This document shows positions 25,163 through 33,590 of a DNA stretch of 40,029 bases, piece after piece (within the stretch, counting starts at the first letter, position 1; each line of letters begins with the position of its first letter). The notes below the pieces were generated by a model. It searched no databases. It saw nothing but the letters and a program-made list of their open reading frames with translations, and was not told the DNA's origin. Source of the DNA: Sphingomonas sp. AR_OL41 (GTDB taxonomy: Bacteria; Pseudomonadota; Alphaproteobacteria; Sphingomonadales; Sphingomonadaceae); the NCBI RefSeq assembly GCF_029911635.1, contig NZ_JARYTI010000042.1, positions 1 to 40,029 of the forward strand, given 5' to 3'. Made by a program: the position numbers and the translations under genes.

Positions 25163-25764
25163 CAGTCGTCCCGTCGCTGGCGTTTGCGCAGCGGCTTCGC
25201 CGGATTGCCGCCCACCACCGTCCAGGCCGGCACGTCGCGGATTGCCACAGCGCGTGCCGCAACGACGGCGCCTTCGCCGACCGTCACGCCCGGGCCGACA
25301 TAGGCCTCACCCGCGACCCAGCCACGCGCGCCGATCGTGATCGGTGCGGTCATCAGATGATGCGCGGGATCGTCGATGTCGCGGCTCGCCGTGCACAGAT
25401 AGGCACGCTGGCTGACGCTCGCGTCGTCGGCGAGCGTGATGGTCGCCACCGAATAGCAATCGACGCCGTCGCCGATCACGGCGCGGTCACCCATGACCAA
25501 ATTCCACGGCGCCCACACGACCATCCCGGGATAGGGCAAGGCGCCGCGCCCGATCCTGGCGCCAAAGCAACGCAGCAGGAAACGACGCCAGCCTGGCAGG
25601 ATGCGCGGCGACGGGCGGAACAGGAAAAGCCAGACGAGCCCCCACAACCCGCGCCCGACCTTGCTCCGCAGCGAGGTCGGCGGCTGACGCGTCAACGGGG
25701 TGCGCGCCGGCGGCGCCGGGTCGGTCCGGAGGCGGGCAATGGGCCGAGGCGTTGCGCGCGTCAC
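25162..25764 (-). CDS. WcaF-like hexapeptide-repeat acyltransferase
   Basis: 200 residues, GTG start at 25764. After a basic, Pro-rich N-terminus (about 35 residues) comes GRGLWGLVWLFLFRPSPRIL and a left-handed beta-helix with repeats IGRGALPYP, WAPWNLVMGDRAVIGDGV, and APITIGARGWVAGEAYVGPG. The catalytic-type His lies in DDPAHHLMTAPI. It ends VPAWTVVGGNPAKPLRKR. This matches the colanic-acid acetyltransferase WcaF group, which O-acetylates sugars of exopolysaccharide from acetyl-CoA. It is translationally coupled to the downstream glycosyltransferase, so it probably acts on the same sugar. Confidence 0.88.
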   Translation of the reverse strand: MTRATPRPIARLRTDPAPPARTPLTRQPPTSLRSKVGRGLWGLVWLFLFRPSPRILPGWRRFLLRCFGARIGRGALPYPGMVVWAPWNLVMGDRAVIGDGVDCYSVATITLADDASVSQRAYLCTASRDIDDPAHHLMTAPITIGARGWVAGEAYVGPGVTVGEGAVVAARAVAIRDVPAWTVVGGNPAKPLRKRQRRDD

Positions 25765-25852
25765 AATCGTTCAATCTCCGCTCGCTGATCCCGCTGACTC
25801 GCTTACCCCTAGCGCGGCGTGAACCAAATGGCGATTGCCCGAAATCAAGCGC

Positions 25853-27316
25853 TCATCGCGGCGCGCCGCCGCCGCCGATGCCGGGAACACGCAGCTGCGC
25901 AAAGGTAGGGCGCTTGCGGCGGGACCGCGCCAGAAGCCGGCCAAGCACGTAGAAGGCAACCACCGGCACGATGGCGATGGTGACGAACTGGATACTGCGC
26001 ATGGCCAGCGCGGCGGCGAAGAAGCCGCTGGCATAATAAACCAGGTCGAGATTGGTTCGCGCGGCGAAACCGACCCGGTTCCACCACGACGTCACCGCAC
26101 CGATCATCAACGACACCAGGATCAGGGTTGGATAGCCGGCAATCAGATACGCCTCGCCGACATAGGTGATGGCCAGCGTATAACCACCGCCGGTCGCCAG
26201 CGCGTCCTCCACGCTCGTCGACCAGCCGATGGGTTTGTCCGGCCACAGCGCACGCGGCACCCATTTGGTGAAGATCTGGATCACCACGTCGCCGCCCGGA
26301 AACGGATAGGGATCGGGGAACACGCCGACCACGCGCGCGATCGACACCATGTTGTTGTCGATCATGAAGCCGTCGCTCTGCTGCTGCCCGGCACCGTTCG
26401 ACAGATAGCTGCCCAGCCCCTGGTTGCGGAAGTCGAGCATATAACCCGACACCATCCACAACAGCGCGGCGCAGGCGACGGTCGTCAGCAACAGCCGAAA
26501 GGTGTGGGTGCGACGGCTGGCCATGAAGAAAGTGACGAGAAACAACCCGGCCTTGATCAGCAGGACGTTGCGCGCGCCTTCGCAGAAATCGAAAAAGGCC
26601 ATGAACAGCAGCAGCGACCCGACGGCGATCCGCGCGCTGAGACCATAGGCCCTGGCATTGGCGAAGACGAAGCCGCCAAGCGCGGCAACGATATACAGCA
26701 GCAGGTTGAGCTCGGTCAGGAACGAGAGCCAGCCGCCCTGCTGGCCACGCTGCCACGGCCGGTCGAAGCGCTGCTGCAACAGCCAGTGGATGATCTCGAA
26801 CGGGTTGAAGGAGGTCGTGAGCAGGACGTAGAAATAACCGACGAAGGCGAGCACGAAGAACAGCCGCAGCAGCGCACGCGACGAGAGTTCCGGCAGGCGC
26901 ACCTGTTCCGGCGTGGCGCGAACCGGTACCGCGATGTGCCGGCCCACCGCGATGCCGGTAAACCCGATCAACACCAGATTGCACGCCATGACGGCGTTGC
27001 CCGTGGCAGCCTCGTACAGCAGGCGCACATGTGGATGGAGAAATTCGGCAAAGGTGAGAAAGTACAGCGTCCACAGCGCGATGATATCGACCCGGGCGAG
27101 CGATCGAACGCCCCCCAGCCCCTCGATCCCGAGCGAGACACCCAGCACGACGAGCAAGGCGTAGGCGCAGTAACGATAGGTTTCCAGCTCCGTCCCCGAC
27201 GACGGAATCGTCAGCCAGACGAGCAGCGCGCCGACACAGATCGTGATCGTCGAAAAGAGCTTGAGGCGCAGGTCCGCCGGCTTCACCCAAGCCTGATCGT
27301 CCGCCACCGTCGCCAT
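25853..27316 (-). CDS. wzy: Oligosaccharide repeat-unit polymerase (Wzy-like)
   Basis: 487 residues; ATG at 27316 has GGAG 8 bases upstream, the start upstream in frame is not supported. At least ten membrane helices, with one large periplasmic loop (about residues 270–370) containing YLSNGAGQQQSDGFMIDNN and FPGGDVVIQIFTKWVPRALW followed by PDKP, a pattern of O-antigen/oligosaccharide repeat polymerases. It would join lipid-linked repeat units at the outer face of the inner membrane. Wzy proteins are poorly conserved, so topology and context carry the call. The C-terminal tail is basic and Gly-rich. Confidence 0.82.
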   Translation of the reverse strand: MATVADDQAWVKPADLRLKLFSTITICVGALLVWLTIPSSGTELETYRYCAYALLVVLGVSLGIEGLGGVRSLARVDIIALWTLYFLTFAEFLHPHVRLLYEAATGNAVMACNLVLIGFTGIAVGRHIAVPVRATPEQVRLPELSSRALLRLFFVLAFVGYFYVLLTTSFNPFEIIHWLLQQRFDRPWQRGQQGGWLSFLTELNLLLYIVAALGGFVFANARAYGLSARIAVGSLLLFMAFFDFCEGARNVLLIKAGLFLVTFFMASRRTHTFRLLLTTVACAALLWMVSGYMLDFRNQGLGSYLSNGAGQQQSDGFMIDNNMVSIARVVGVFPDPYPFPGGDVVIQIFTKWVPRALWPDKPIGWSTSVEDALATGGGYTLAITYVGEAYLIAGYPTLILVSLMIGAVTSWWNRVGFAARTNLDLVYYASGFFAAALAMRSIQFVTIAIVPVVAFYVLGRLLARSRRKRPTFAQLRVPGIGGGGAPR

Positions 27317-27410
27317 CAACACATCTCCGTTGCGATTGCCCGCGGAAACAATTCCCGGCACGCCCGATGAGGCGATGTAGAGCGAAACGGGCGGTGTCGC
27401 GACCCCAAAT

Positions 27411-28634
27411 TCATCCCCCGTCTCGCGTGTTGCGCGCGGCGAGGCGCGACAACAGCCAGCGCGACAATGGTCCGGCGCGGCGAACCGGGCCGCCGCGCGC
27501 ACGCTCGACCGCCGCCGCGACCCCGGCGCCGAAGCGCGCGGGCCCGAAATCGGCGACGATGCGGGAGGCCGCGGCGCCCATCGCGTCACGGTCGGTCGCG
27601 GGGGCGGCAAGATCGATCAGGCGCTGGGCGATATCCGCATCGTCGAGCGGGTCGACCGTCCAGCCGTTGACGCCGTGGTCGACCAGATCCTCCGCGCAAC
27701 CGCAGGCCCGCGACACGATGACCGGGAGACCCGCCGCCATCGCCTCATTGACCACCAGCCCCCATTGCTCGACCGTGCTGATATGGACGAAACCGCCCGC
27801 CAGGCCGTAAAATGCCGGCAAATCGTCATATTGACGAAAGCCCATGAAGCGCACCGCATCGGCGATACCACGCGCGGCGGCCTGCGCTTCCAGCTCGGCG
27901 CGCAGCGCGCCGTCGCCGATCAGCACGAGATCCCAGGCATCCTCCGTGACGGTGGCGCGATAGCTGGCAAAGGCGTCGATCAGCCGGGTGAGGTTCTTCT
28001 TGGCGATGAAGCGGCACGAGGCGAGGAAATAGCGCTCCGGCAGCCCGAGTGTTGCGCGCATCGCGGCGGCGTTGGCGCGCGCGGCCGCCGCGCCGCGCGC
28101 GAAAAAGTCGTTGTCGACGGCATCATAGCCGATGAACACCCGGTCAGGCGCCATGCCGAGCGCCTCGACATAGCGGCGTTGCGGCGCCCCGCCGACCAGG
28201 GCGGCATCGCACAGGCCGACGATATGGCGCTTGATCGCCTCGCGCAAAAAGCTCCGTGTCGCGTCATGCGCGGTCGATTCGGACAGCATGACCACCGGCC
28301 GGTCGCGCGCGCGCGCCCATAGCAACATCGCCAGCGCCTCGCTGTGCGACCAGCCGGTGACGCACACCACCGCCGGGTCGGCCGCGTCGAGCGCGGCGCG
28401 GACCGCGCGGACCATCTCGGCGGCCGGCTTGTCCTCGATCGGCGCGTCGCTGAACAATGTCCGGCGCGCGAAGCGCTCCTCGCCGAGGCGCGGCTCCCAG
28501 GCATAGACGGTGCTGCGGCGCGATCCCTCGATCCCGACCACCGAGAGGCGTGCCGCCGCGCCGTTGATGCGTGCGAGGATATAGGGGCTGAACATGCGAA
28601 AATAGATCGCGACGGCGGGGCGCTGTTCGGTCAT
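27411..28634 (-). CDS. GT4-family glycosyltransferase
   Basis: 407 residues. N-terminal domain begins AVAIYFRMFSPYILARINGA and contains VVMLSESTAHDATRSFLREA; donor domain has FLASCRFIAKKNLTRLIDAF, LVLIGDGALRAELE and the EX7E motif in STVEQWGLVVNEAMAAGLPV. The VEQWGLVVNEAM form occurs in many exopolysaccharide GT4 enzymes. Upstream of the polymerase, 9 bp after the Nudix gene's stop, so the order Nudix–GT–Wzy looks like one minus-strand unit. Donor sugar unknown. The basic C-terminus (RRAGPLSRWLLSRLAAR) may be a membrane-binding amphipathic tail. Confidence 0.88.
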   Translation of the reverse strand: MTEQRPAVAIYFRMFSPYILARINGAAARLSVVGIEGSRRSTVYAWEPRLGEERFARRTLFSDAPIEDKPAAEMVRAVRAALDAADPAVVCVTGWSHSEALAMLLWARARDRPVVMLSESTAHDATRSFLREAIKRHIVGLCDAALVGGAPQRRYVEALGMAPDRVFIGYDAVDNDFFARGAAAARANAAAMRATLGLPERYFLASCRFIAKKNLTRLIDAFASYRATVTEDAWDLVLIGDGALRAELEAQAAARGIADAVRFMGFRQYDDLPAFYGLAGGFVHISTVEQWGLVVNEAMAAGLPVIVSRACGCAEDLVDHGVNGWTVDPLDDADIAQRLIDLAAPATDRDAMGAAASRIVADFGPARFGAGVAAAVERARGGPVRRAGPLSRWLLSRLAARNTRDGG

Positions 28635-28643
28635 CGGCGTGCG

Positions 28644-29186
28644 TCAGATCAGGCGCGGGCGCGCCAGCGCCCAGGCCGCAACATGATGAATCACGGCGAA
28701 TTGCCCTTCGGCCAGGGCACGATCGACCGCGTCGGGCCGCATCAGGCGGATTTCGGCGACTTCGCGCTCATCGACGATCGGGTCGGCGACGCGCACGCAA
28801 TCGCGCGCGAGAAAATAATGTCCCAGCGAGCCGCGCTGATTGCCATTGTCGACATAGCTGCCCAGCGCGTCGAGCGCACCGGCGCGAAAACCCGTTTCCT
28901 CGGTCAGTTCGCGCGCGCCCGCAGCATCGGCGGCTTCGCCCGCCTCGACGAACCCGGCGGGAAACCCCAGCCCGAAGCGCCGCGCCCCGTGCTTATATTC
29001 CCACAAGGTCACGATCTCCCCGCTCGGCAATTGCGGCACGCACAGCGCGAAGGTCGCCAGCTCGACCTGGTAAAAGTCCTCGATCACCGCGCCCGAAGCG
29101 ATCCGCACGCGCTCGCGCGCGACGGTGACATAGGGTGCGGCGGTCAGCATTTCGGTACGGTCGAGAACCGTCCAGGCGCCGCTCAT
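28644..29186 (-). CDS. Nudix hydrolase (ADP-ribose pyrophosphatase-like)
   Basis: 180 residues from the ATG at 29186; an in-frame ATG at 29213 is possible. The Nudix box GX5EX7REUXEEXGU is perfect: GFVEAGE, seven residues, RELTEETGF. N-terminal VLDRTEMLTAAPYVTVARER and a C-terminal mixed fold suggest the ADP-sugar/GDP-mannose pyrophosphatase group, which hydrolyses nucleoside-diphosphate sugars to sugar phosphate and NMP. Its place in a locus making UDP-, CDP- and GDP-sugars suggests that it may clear or balance such pools, as GDP-mannose mannosyl hydrolase does in colanic-acid loci; that role is inferred. Confidence 0.88.
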   Translation of the reverse strand: MSGAWTVLDRTEMLTAAPYVTVARERVRIASGAVIEDFYQVELATFALCVPQLPSGEIVTLWEYKHGARRFGLGFPAGFVEAGEAADAAGARELTEETGFRAGALDALGSYVDNGNQRGSLGHYFLARDCVRVADPIVDEREVAEIRLMRPDAVDRALAEGQFAVIHHVAAWALARPRLI

Positions 29187-29348
29187 GCCGGCCGCACCGC
29201 GGCCGCGGCGCATGGCGCATATCGCGCATGATCGATCAGGACGGTCCGGTACATGTCGCTGGTCCCTGCAGATGGTGCTGGCGATGCCATTCCCCGGTCA
29301 CGCGGCTCTATCCGCGAACTCACGCTGCGATGCAACAACATCGACCGA

Positions 29349-29888
29349 TCAACCCAGCCAGGGGCGATAGGCGAGCCGATATTCGAGTTGGTCGGTGCGC
29401 TGCCCGATCTCGCGCGCCGGATTGCCGCCGACGATGGTGTAGGGCGGCACGTCCTTCGTCACGACCGCGCCGGCCGCGATGACCGCGCCCTCGCCGATCG
29501 TGACGCCGGGCATGACGAGCGCGCGAAAACCGATCCAGGCGCGGTCGCCGATCGTCACCGCCCCACCGCGATCGGCGAAATCGGGCGACTGCGGATCATG
29601 CCCCAGCGTCAGGATCGACGCCTCGGGGCCGATCGACACGTCATCGCCGATTGCGATCGGGTGGACGCGGCCATCGAGAACGCAGCCGAAGTTGATGACG
29701 TTGCGCTGCCCCAGCAAGACCTTGCGCCCGTTGAGGAAGCGACAGCCGAGCTGCACCCCCGACCCCGCGCCGAAGCGGCCGAGCCAGAAGCGCAAATAGG
29801 CATGGCGGATCGATCGGGACGGGACGTGCGCCAGGACGGCATTATACTTCCAGGCCAGGATCGTGCCCGCGAGCGACCGAATCGACAT
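29349..29888 (-). CDS. Hexapeptide-repeat acetyltransferase (serine-acetyltransferase-like fold)
   Basis: 179 residues. A short N-terminal amphipathic or membrane-contact part (SLAGTILAWKYNAVLAHVPS) precedes a left-handed beta-helix: QLGCRFLNGRKVLLGQRNVI, CVLDGRVHPIAIGDDVSIGP, ASILTLGHDPQSPDFADRGG, AVTIGDRAWIGFRALVMPGV. The His in TLGHDPQ is in the usual catalytic position, and the end VPPYTIVGGNPAREIGQR is typical of XAT-type sugar O-acetyltransferases. It is the second such gene of the locus and stands divergent to the Gmd-like gene with about 150 bp between starts. Confidence 0.9.
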   Translation of the reverse strand: MSIRSLAGTILAWKYNAVLAHVPSRSIRHAYLRFWLGRFGAGSGVQLGCRFLNGRKVLLGQRNVINFGCVLDGRVHPIAIGDDVSIGPEASILTLGHDPQSPDFADRGGAVTIGDRAWIGFRALVMPGVTIGEGAVIAAGAVVTKDVPPYTIVGGNPAREIGQRTDQLEYRLAYRPWLG

Positions 29889-30042
29889 CGTCTCGACCTA
29901 CGTGCGGTTAGGCCCGGCGGCAATGGCAGCGACGCCATGACGGCAAACTGTCCCGTTTTCAGCCGCCGCCCGCTTTTTACGTCGCCGCGCGCGCGACTCC
30001 GCCTATATGGGGATTGGGGGACATTTTGGGGGGAATCGCGGC
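29889..30042. promoter_or_regulatory. Divergent intergenic region, acetyltransferase and Gmd-like gene
   Basis: The 154 bp between two divergent starts should carry both promoters. The right end holds a run GGGGG–acatttt–GGGGGG, of which the second G-run is the ribosome-binding site for the TTG start of the Gmd-like gene. I could not settle on a confident -35/-10 pair. Confidence 0.35.
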
Positions 30043-31014
30043 TTGACCAAGCGTGCATTGATTTGCGGCATTTCCGGCCAGGACGGCGCTTATCTCGCGC
30101 GCCTGCTGGTCGATAAGGGTTATCAGGTATTTGGCACGTCGCGCAACATCGCGTCGGCGGATCTGTCGCGCCTCGCCGCGGTCGGCGTTGGCGATCAGGT
30201 GACCTTGTGCTCGGCGACGCTGTCCGACTTTCGCAGCATCCTGACGACGCTGGCCGAGATCAGGCCGAGCGAGGTATATAATCTGTCGGGGCAGAGCTCG
30301 GTCGGTCTGTCGTTCGGCCAGCCTGTCGAAACAATCGAGAGCATCACGGTCTCGACGATCAACCTGATCGAGGCGATCCGCTTCCTCGATCCGACGATCC
30401 GCTTCTACAATGCCGGATCGAGCGAATGCTTTGGCGACACCGTGCGCACGGCGGCGACCGAGGACACCCCGTTCCAGCCACGCAGCCCCTATGGCGTCGC
30501 CAAGTCGGCGGCGCACTGGATCGTGCGCAATTACCGCGAGGCCTATGGCGTGTTCGGCTGCACCGGCATCCTGTTCAACCATGAATCGCCGTTGCGGCCG
30601 CGCCAGTTCGTCACCCGCAAGATCGTCGACGGCGCCTGCGCGATCAAGCAGGGCAGGCTCGACCGGCTGACGCTGGGCAATCTCGACATCACGCGGGACT
30701 GGGGCTGGGCGCCCGAATATGTCGTGGCGATGTGGTCGATGCTGCAGGGCGAGACAGCCGACGACTATGTCGTTGCGACCGGCAAGGCCTGTAGCCTGGC
30801 GGAATTTGTCGCCCGTGCCTTTGCCGTGCTCGACCTCGACTGGCGCGACCATGTCGACATCGACAAGGCAACCTTTCGCCCGCTCGACATCAGCTATAAT
30901 TGCGGCGACGCTTCCAAGGCATCGGCGCGGCTCGGCTGGCGTGCCGAGACGCTGATGCCCGACGTCGTCGACCGGATGGTCGCGGAATCGCTGGCGCGAC
31001 TGCCGCACGGCTAG
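30043..31014 (+). CDS. gmd: GDP-mannose 4,6-dehydratase-like SDR
   Basis: 323 residues with a TTG start preceded by GGGGGG at 9 bases; the family start LTKRALICGISGQDGAYLARL then fits the usual M-T-K-x-A-L-I-x-G pattern. An upstream ATG at 30007 would add an unlikely Gly-rich stretch. Active-site NAGSSECFGD and catalytic SPYGVAKSAAHW are typical, as are ILFNHESPLRPRQFVTRKIV and WGWAPEYVVAMWSML. It would make GDP-4-keto-6-deoxymannose, precursor of GDP-fucose, -rhamnose or -perosamine; no partner reductase or aminotransferase is in the window. It is shorter than classical Gmd (about 370), as in the short bacterial forms. Confidence 0.88.
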   Translation: MTKRALICGISGQDGAYLARLLVDKGYQVFGTSRNIASADLSRLAAVGVGDQVTLCSATLSDFRSILTTLAEIRPSEVYNLSGQSSVGLSFGQPVETIESITVSTINLIEAIRFLDPTIRFYNAGSSECFGDTVRTAATEDTPFQPRSPYGVAKSAAHWIVRNYREAYGVFGCTGILFNHESPLRPRQFVTRKIVDGACAIKQGRLDRLTLGNLDITRDWGWAPEYVVAMWSMLQGETADDYVVATGKACSLAEFVARAFAVLDLDWRDHVDIDKATFRPLDISYNCGDASKASARLGWRAETLMPDVVDRMVAESLARLPHG

Positions 31015-31039
31015 CGGATCAGGCCTCCGCGCCCCGCGG

Positions 31040-32170
31040 CTATTGGTCGAGCGGACGCGGGGCCAGCGCCTCGTGCACCGGCTTGACGCCGCGGCCGAGC
31101 CAGCGCGCCTCCATCCGCTCCATCGGCCGGCGCAGCCGCAGCGCGGGTTTTTCGATATAGGTCCAGGACAGGCCGGCGAACGCCGCAGCCGCCGCGGTGC
31201 TGGCGATGGTGTTGATCACCGGCGTTTGCGCCCATGGCCCGATCGCGGCGGCGACAGCCTGCTGCATCGGAAAGCCGTAGAGGAAAATACCATAGGAATA
31301 GTCGGCGCCGCGAATGAACCAGAGCCGCGGGCCGTTGGTGAGCCCCAGCCAGACCGCGACATAGGCGGTGGTGAATGGCGCGAACAGATCGCCCGACGGC
31401 ACCACCGTCAGCAACAGCGCCGATGCGACGACCGCGCCGATGAACCATGCCGGGGTGCAAGGGATGCGCTCGCGGTAGAGGTAGATCGCAACGCCGCACA
31501 GAAAGGCGACGACCAGCAGGAGGCCCGGCAACGGGCCGACCACATAGAGTATCGCGCCGGTCTTCCACAGCTTGATCGCGCCATAGCCCAGCGCGATTCC
31601 CAGCGCGGCGAGCGGCAGCAGGATCGGCCGGCGCTTGACGCCGAGCACCGCCAGCGCGGCGAGCGTGATGTAGCACAGCAGTTCGAACGGCACGGTCCAG
31701 AGCTGGCGGTTCATGTAATCGGGCAGCGGGTTGTGCGCGAACACGCCCGGCAGCATCGATTGCGGATCGCCGATCAGATTCCAGAAATAATGCGCGAACA
31801 GCGGATCGTGGACATAGCCGGCGAGCGTATATTTGGTGAAGATCGGCCCGAGGATCAGCGCCGAGAGCAGTGCCTCGACCGCCAGCGCCGGGTAGATGCG
31901 GATCGCACGCAGGCCAAGGAACATGCCGAGCGTGCGCGACCGCTCCAGGCTGCCCGCCACGAGAAAGCCGCTGAGCGCGAAGAACATCGGCAGGATCGCG
32001 CGCACCACGGGCCGCGCCGGCGACAGCCACAAGGCAATCTCGCCGGGAAAATTATAGCTGACGATCGCGCTGTGCACCGCGATAACGCCGATCGCCAGCG
32101 CCAGGCGCAGATAATCGAATCCCGATGGACGCCCCCCGCTCGCCGCCAGCTTTTCCGCCATCGTCGCCAT
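31040..32170 (-). CDS. Acyltransferase-3 family membrane protein (OafA-like)
   Basis: 376 residues with about ten membrane helices. The family marks are the N-terminal GFDYLRLALAIGVIAVHSAI with the conserved His of helix 1, SGFLVAGSLERSRTLGMFLG followed by LRAIRIYPAL, and WTVPFELLCYITLAAL. A final WTYIEKPALRLRR is the usual end. Such proteins move acyl groups across the inner membrane to surface glycans (O-acetylation). GGGGACGGC lies before the ATG at 32170. It is divergent from the second acyltransferase-3 gene with about 200 bp between them. Confidence 0.93.
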   Translation of the reverse strand: MATMAEKLAASGGRPSGFDYLRLALAIGVIAVHSAIVSYNFPGEIALWLSPARPVVRAILPMFFALSGFLVAGSLERSRTLGMFLGLRAIRIYPALAVEALLSALILGPIFTKYTLAGYVHDPLFAHYFWNLIGDPQSMLPGVFAHNPLPDYMNRQLWTVPFELLCYITLAALAVLGVKRRPILLPLAALGIALGYGAIKLWKTGAILYVVGPLPGLLLVVAFLCGVAIYLYRERIPCTPAWFIGAVVASALLLTVVPSGDLFAPFTTAYVAVWLGLTNGPRLWFIRGADYSYGIFLYGFPMQQAVAAAIGPWAQTPVINTIASTAAAAAFAGLSWTYIEKPALRLRRPMERMEARWLGRGVKPVHEALAPRPLDQ

Positions 32171-32300
32171 TGCCGTCCCCCGAAGCCCGCCAAAATCGTC
32201 GCAGCGCCGCTATCGAGACGCGGTGCGGCCGACGCAAGGACAAAGGCATGGCCATGGCGCAGCGCGCGGGACACGGGCGCCGATTTTTTTGACGACGCGC

Positions 32301-32326
32301 GCACTTGCGCGGCGCACTTGCGCGGC
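32301..32326. repeat. Two tandem 13-bp units GCACTTGCGCGGC
   Basis: Exact tandem duplication of GCACTTGCGCGGC in the divergent gap between the two acyltransferase-3 genes, followed by a partial third unit GCAC. It lies about 46 bases before the 32373 start. It could be a regulatory site or a replication-slippage product. Confidence 0.5.
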
Positions 32327-32372
32327 GCACAAAGATTGCGGCGAGGGCGCTGGCGTGCTTAGCCGAGGTTCG

Positions 32373-33590
32373 ATGACGGCATCGCAACGACCCGATAGCA
32401 GCCCACCCCTGGTGACGCTCGATATCATGCGGGCCATGGCGGCGATTCTGGTGGTGCTGGAGCATTCGCGCGGGCTGGCGTTCCTGACCTTTACCAAGCT
32501 GCCGGTCGAGCAACAGACCGTGCTGGTCGAGATCGCCTATCTGGTCGCGCGCCTGGGCCAGGAGGCGGTCACGATGTTCTTCGTGCTCAGCGGCTATCTC
32601 GTTGGCGGACAAGTGATTCGCCGCGTCAGGCAGGGCAATTTCGCGCCGCGCGACTTCACCATCGACCGCGTGACGCGCATCCTGCTGCCGCTCGTCCCCG
32701 CAGCGCTGTTCGCCGGGCTGGTCGGTACGCTTGCCAAGGGTGCGCCGCTGGATCCGCTTCAGATCATCGGCAATGCGATCGGGCTGAACGGCATTCTCGT
32801 CGCCACCCTGCCCTATGATTCGCCGCTGTGGAGCCTGCCCTACGAAATCTGGTTCTACGTCATCGCCGGCGCCGGCGCCGCGCTATGCGCCGGGCGCGGC
32901 GGGGCGATCGCGCTGATCGCGATCATCGCAGCGCTGGTCGTCTTTTGCCGGCTCGACGCCGCGCTGATCATGATCTGGATGCTCGGGGCACTGGTCAGCG
33001 CGATCGAGCTGCCGCGCGGTCGCGCGACGCTCGCCGCGCTCGGGCTGGTCGTGATCGTCCTGGGCAGTGCCGCTATCCAGTCGACGCGTCCGTCGCATGC
33101 CGGGATTCATGCCGGCGCGCTGACCGTCGATCTCGCACGCAGTATCTTCGCCGCCGGCATCGCCCTGACGCTGCCCTGGCTGACCGAGGCACGGATCAAC
33201 CGGGCGCTGGCGCGGCACGCCATGGTGGCGCGCACCGCCGCCTTTCTCGCCGGCATGTCCTATTCGCTCTATCTGTTTCATTATCCGGCGCTCAACATTC
33301 TCGATCGCTGGTTCACGCCGGGTCCGGTGTCGGCGGCGGCCTTCATCCACTCGCTCACCGCGCTGGCGATCCTGTTCGCCTTCGCCGCCGCGATGTACTG
33401 GCTGTTCGAGCGCAACACCGACCGTGTGCGCCGACGGCTCAAGGCGTGGCTCGCGCCTGCCGACCGCGGTGACACCGATCCTCGCGCCGACGACGCGACG
33501 GGCGAGGCGCACCCCGGCGCCGAGCGTCACGATGCGCCAGCGCTACGTGGCGAGCGCGAACAGGTGATAATGGGTCGGACAGAAGCCTAG
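32373..33590 (+). CDS. Acyltransferase-3 family membrane protein, second copy
   Basis: 405 residues; ATG at 32373 with GAGG 5 bases upstream. Family features are VTLDIMRAMAAILVVLEHSR with the conserved His, MFFVLSGYLVGGQVIRRVR, FTIDRVTRILLPL and PLWSLPYEIWFYVIAG; SYSLYLFHYPALNILDRWF and WLFERNTDRVRRRLK close it. It probably O-acylates a surface sugar. The C-terminal 60 residues (after WLAPADRG) are hydrophilic and low in complexity; the last 48 bases overlap the 3' end of the convergent methyltransferase, so the tail may have arisen by read-through of a lost stop. Confidence 0.92.
   Translation: MTASQRPDSSPPLVTLDIMRAMAAILVVLEHSRGLAFLTFTKLPVEQQTVLVEIAYLVARLGQEAVTMFFVLSGYLVGGQVIRRVRQGNFAPRDFTIDRVTRILLPLVPAALFAGLVGTLAKGAPLDPLQIIGNAIGLNGILVATLPYDSPLWSLPYEIWFYVIAGAGAALCAGRGGAIALIAIIAALVVFCRLDAALIMIWMLGALVSAIELPRGRATLAALGLVVIVLGSAAIQSTRPSHAGIHAGALTVDLARSIFAAGIALTLPWLTEARINRALARHAMVARTAAFLAGMSYSLYLFHYPALNILDRWFTPGPVSAAAFIHSLTALAILFAFAAAMYWLFERNTDRVRRRLKAWLAPADRGDTDPRADDATGEAHPGAERHDAPALRGEREQVIMGRTEA

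Noticed and set aside
25835..27370. 511-codon plus-strand frame opposite the polymerase
   Set aside because: Composition is that of an antisense shadow (Gln/Arg/His/Asp-rich); the minus-strand frame has clear membrane helices and family segments.
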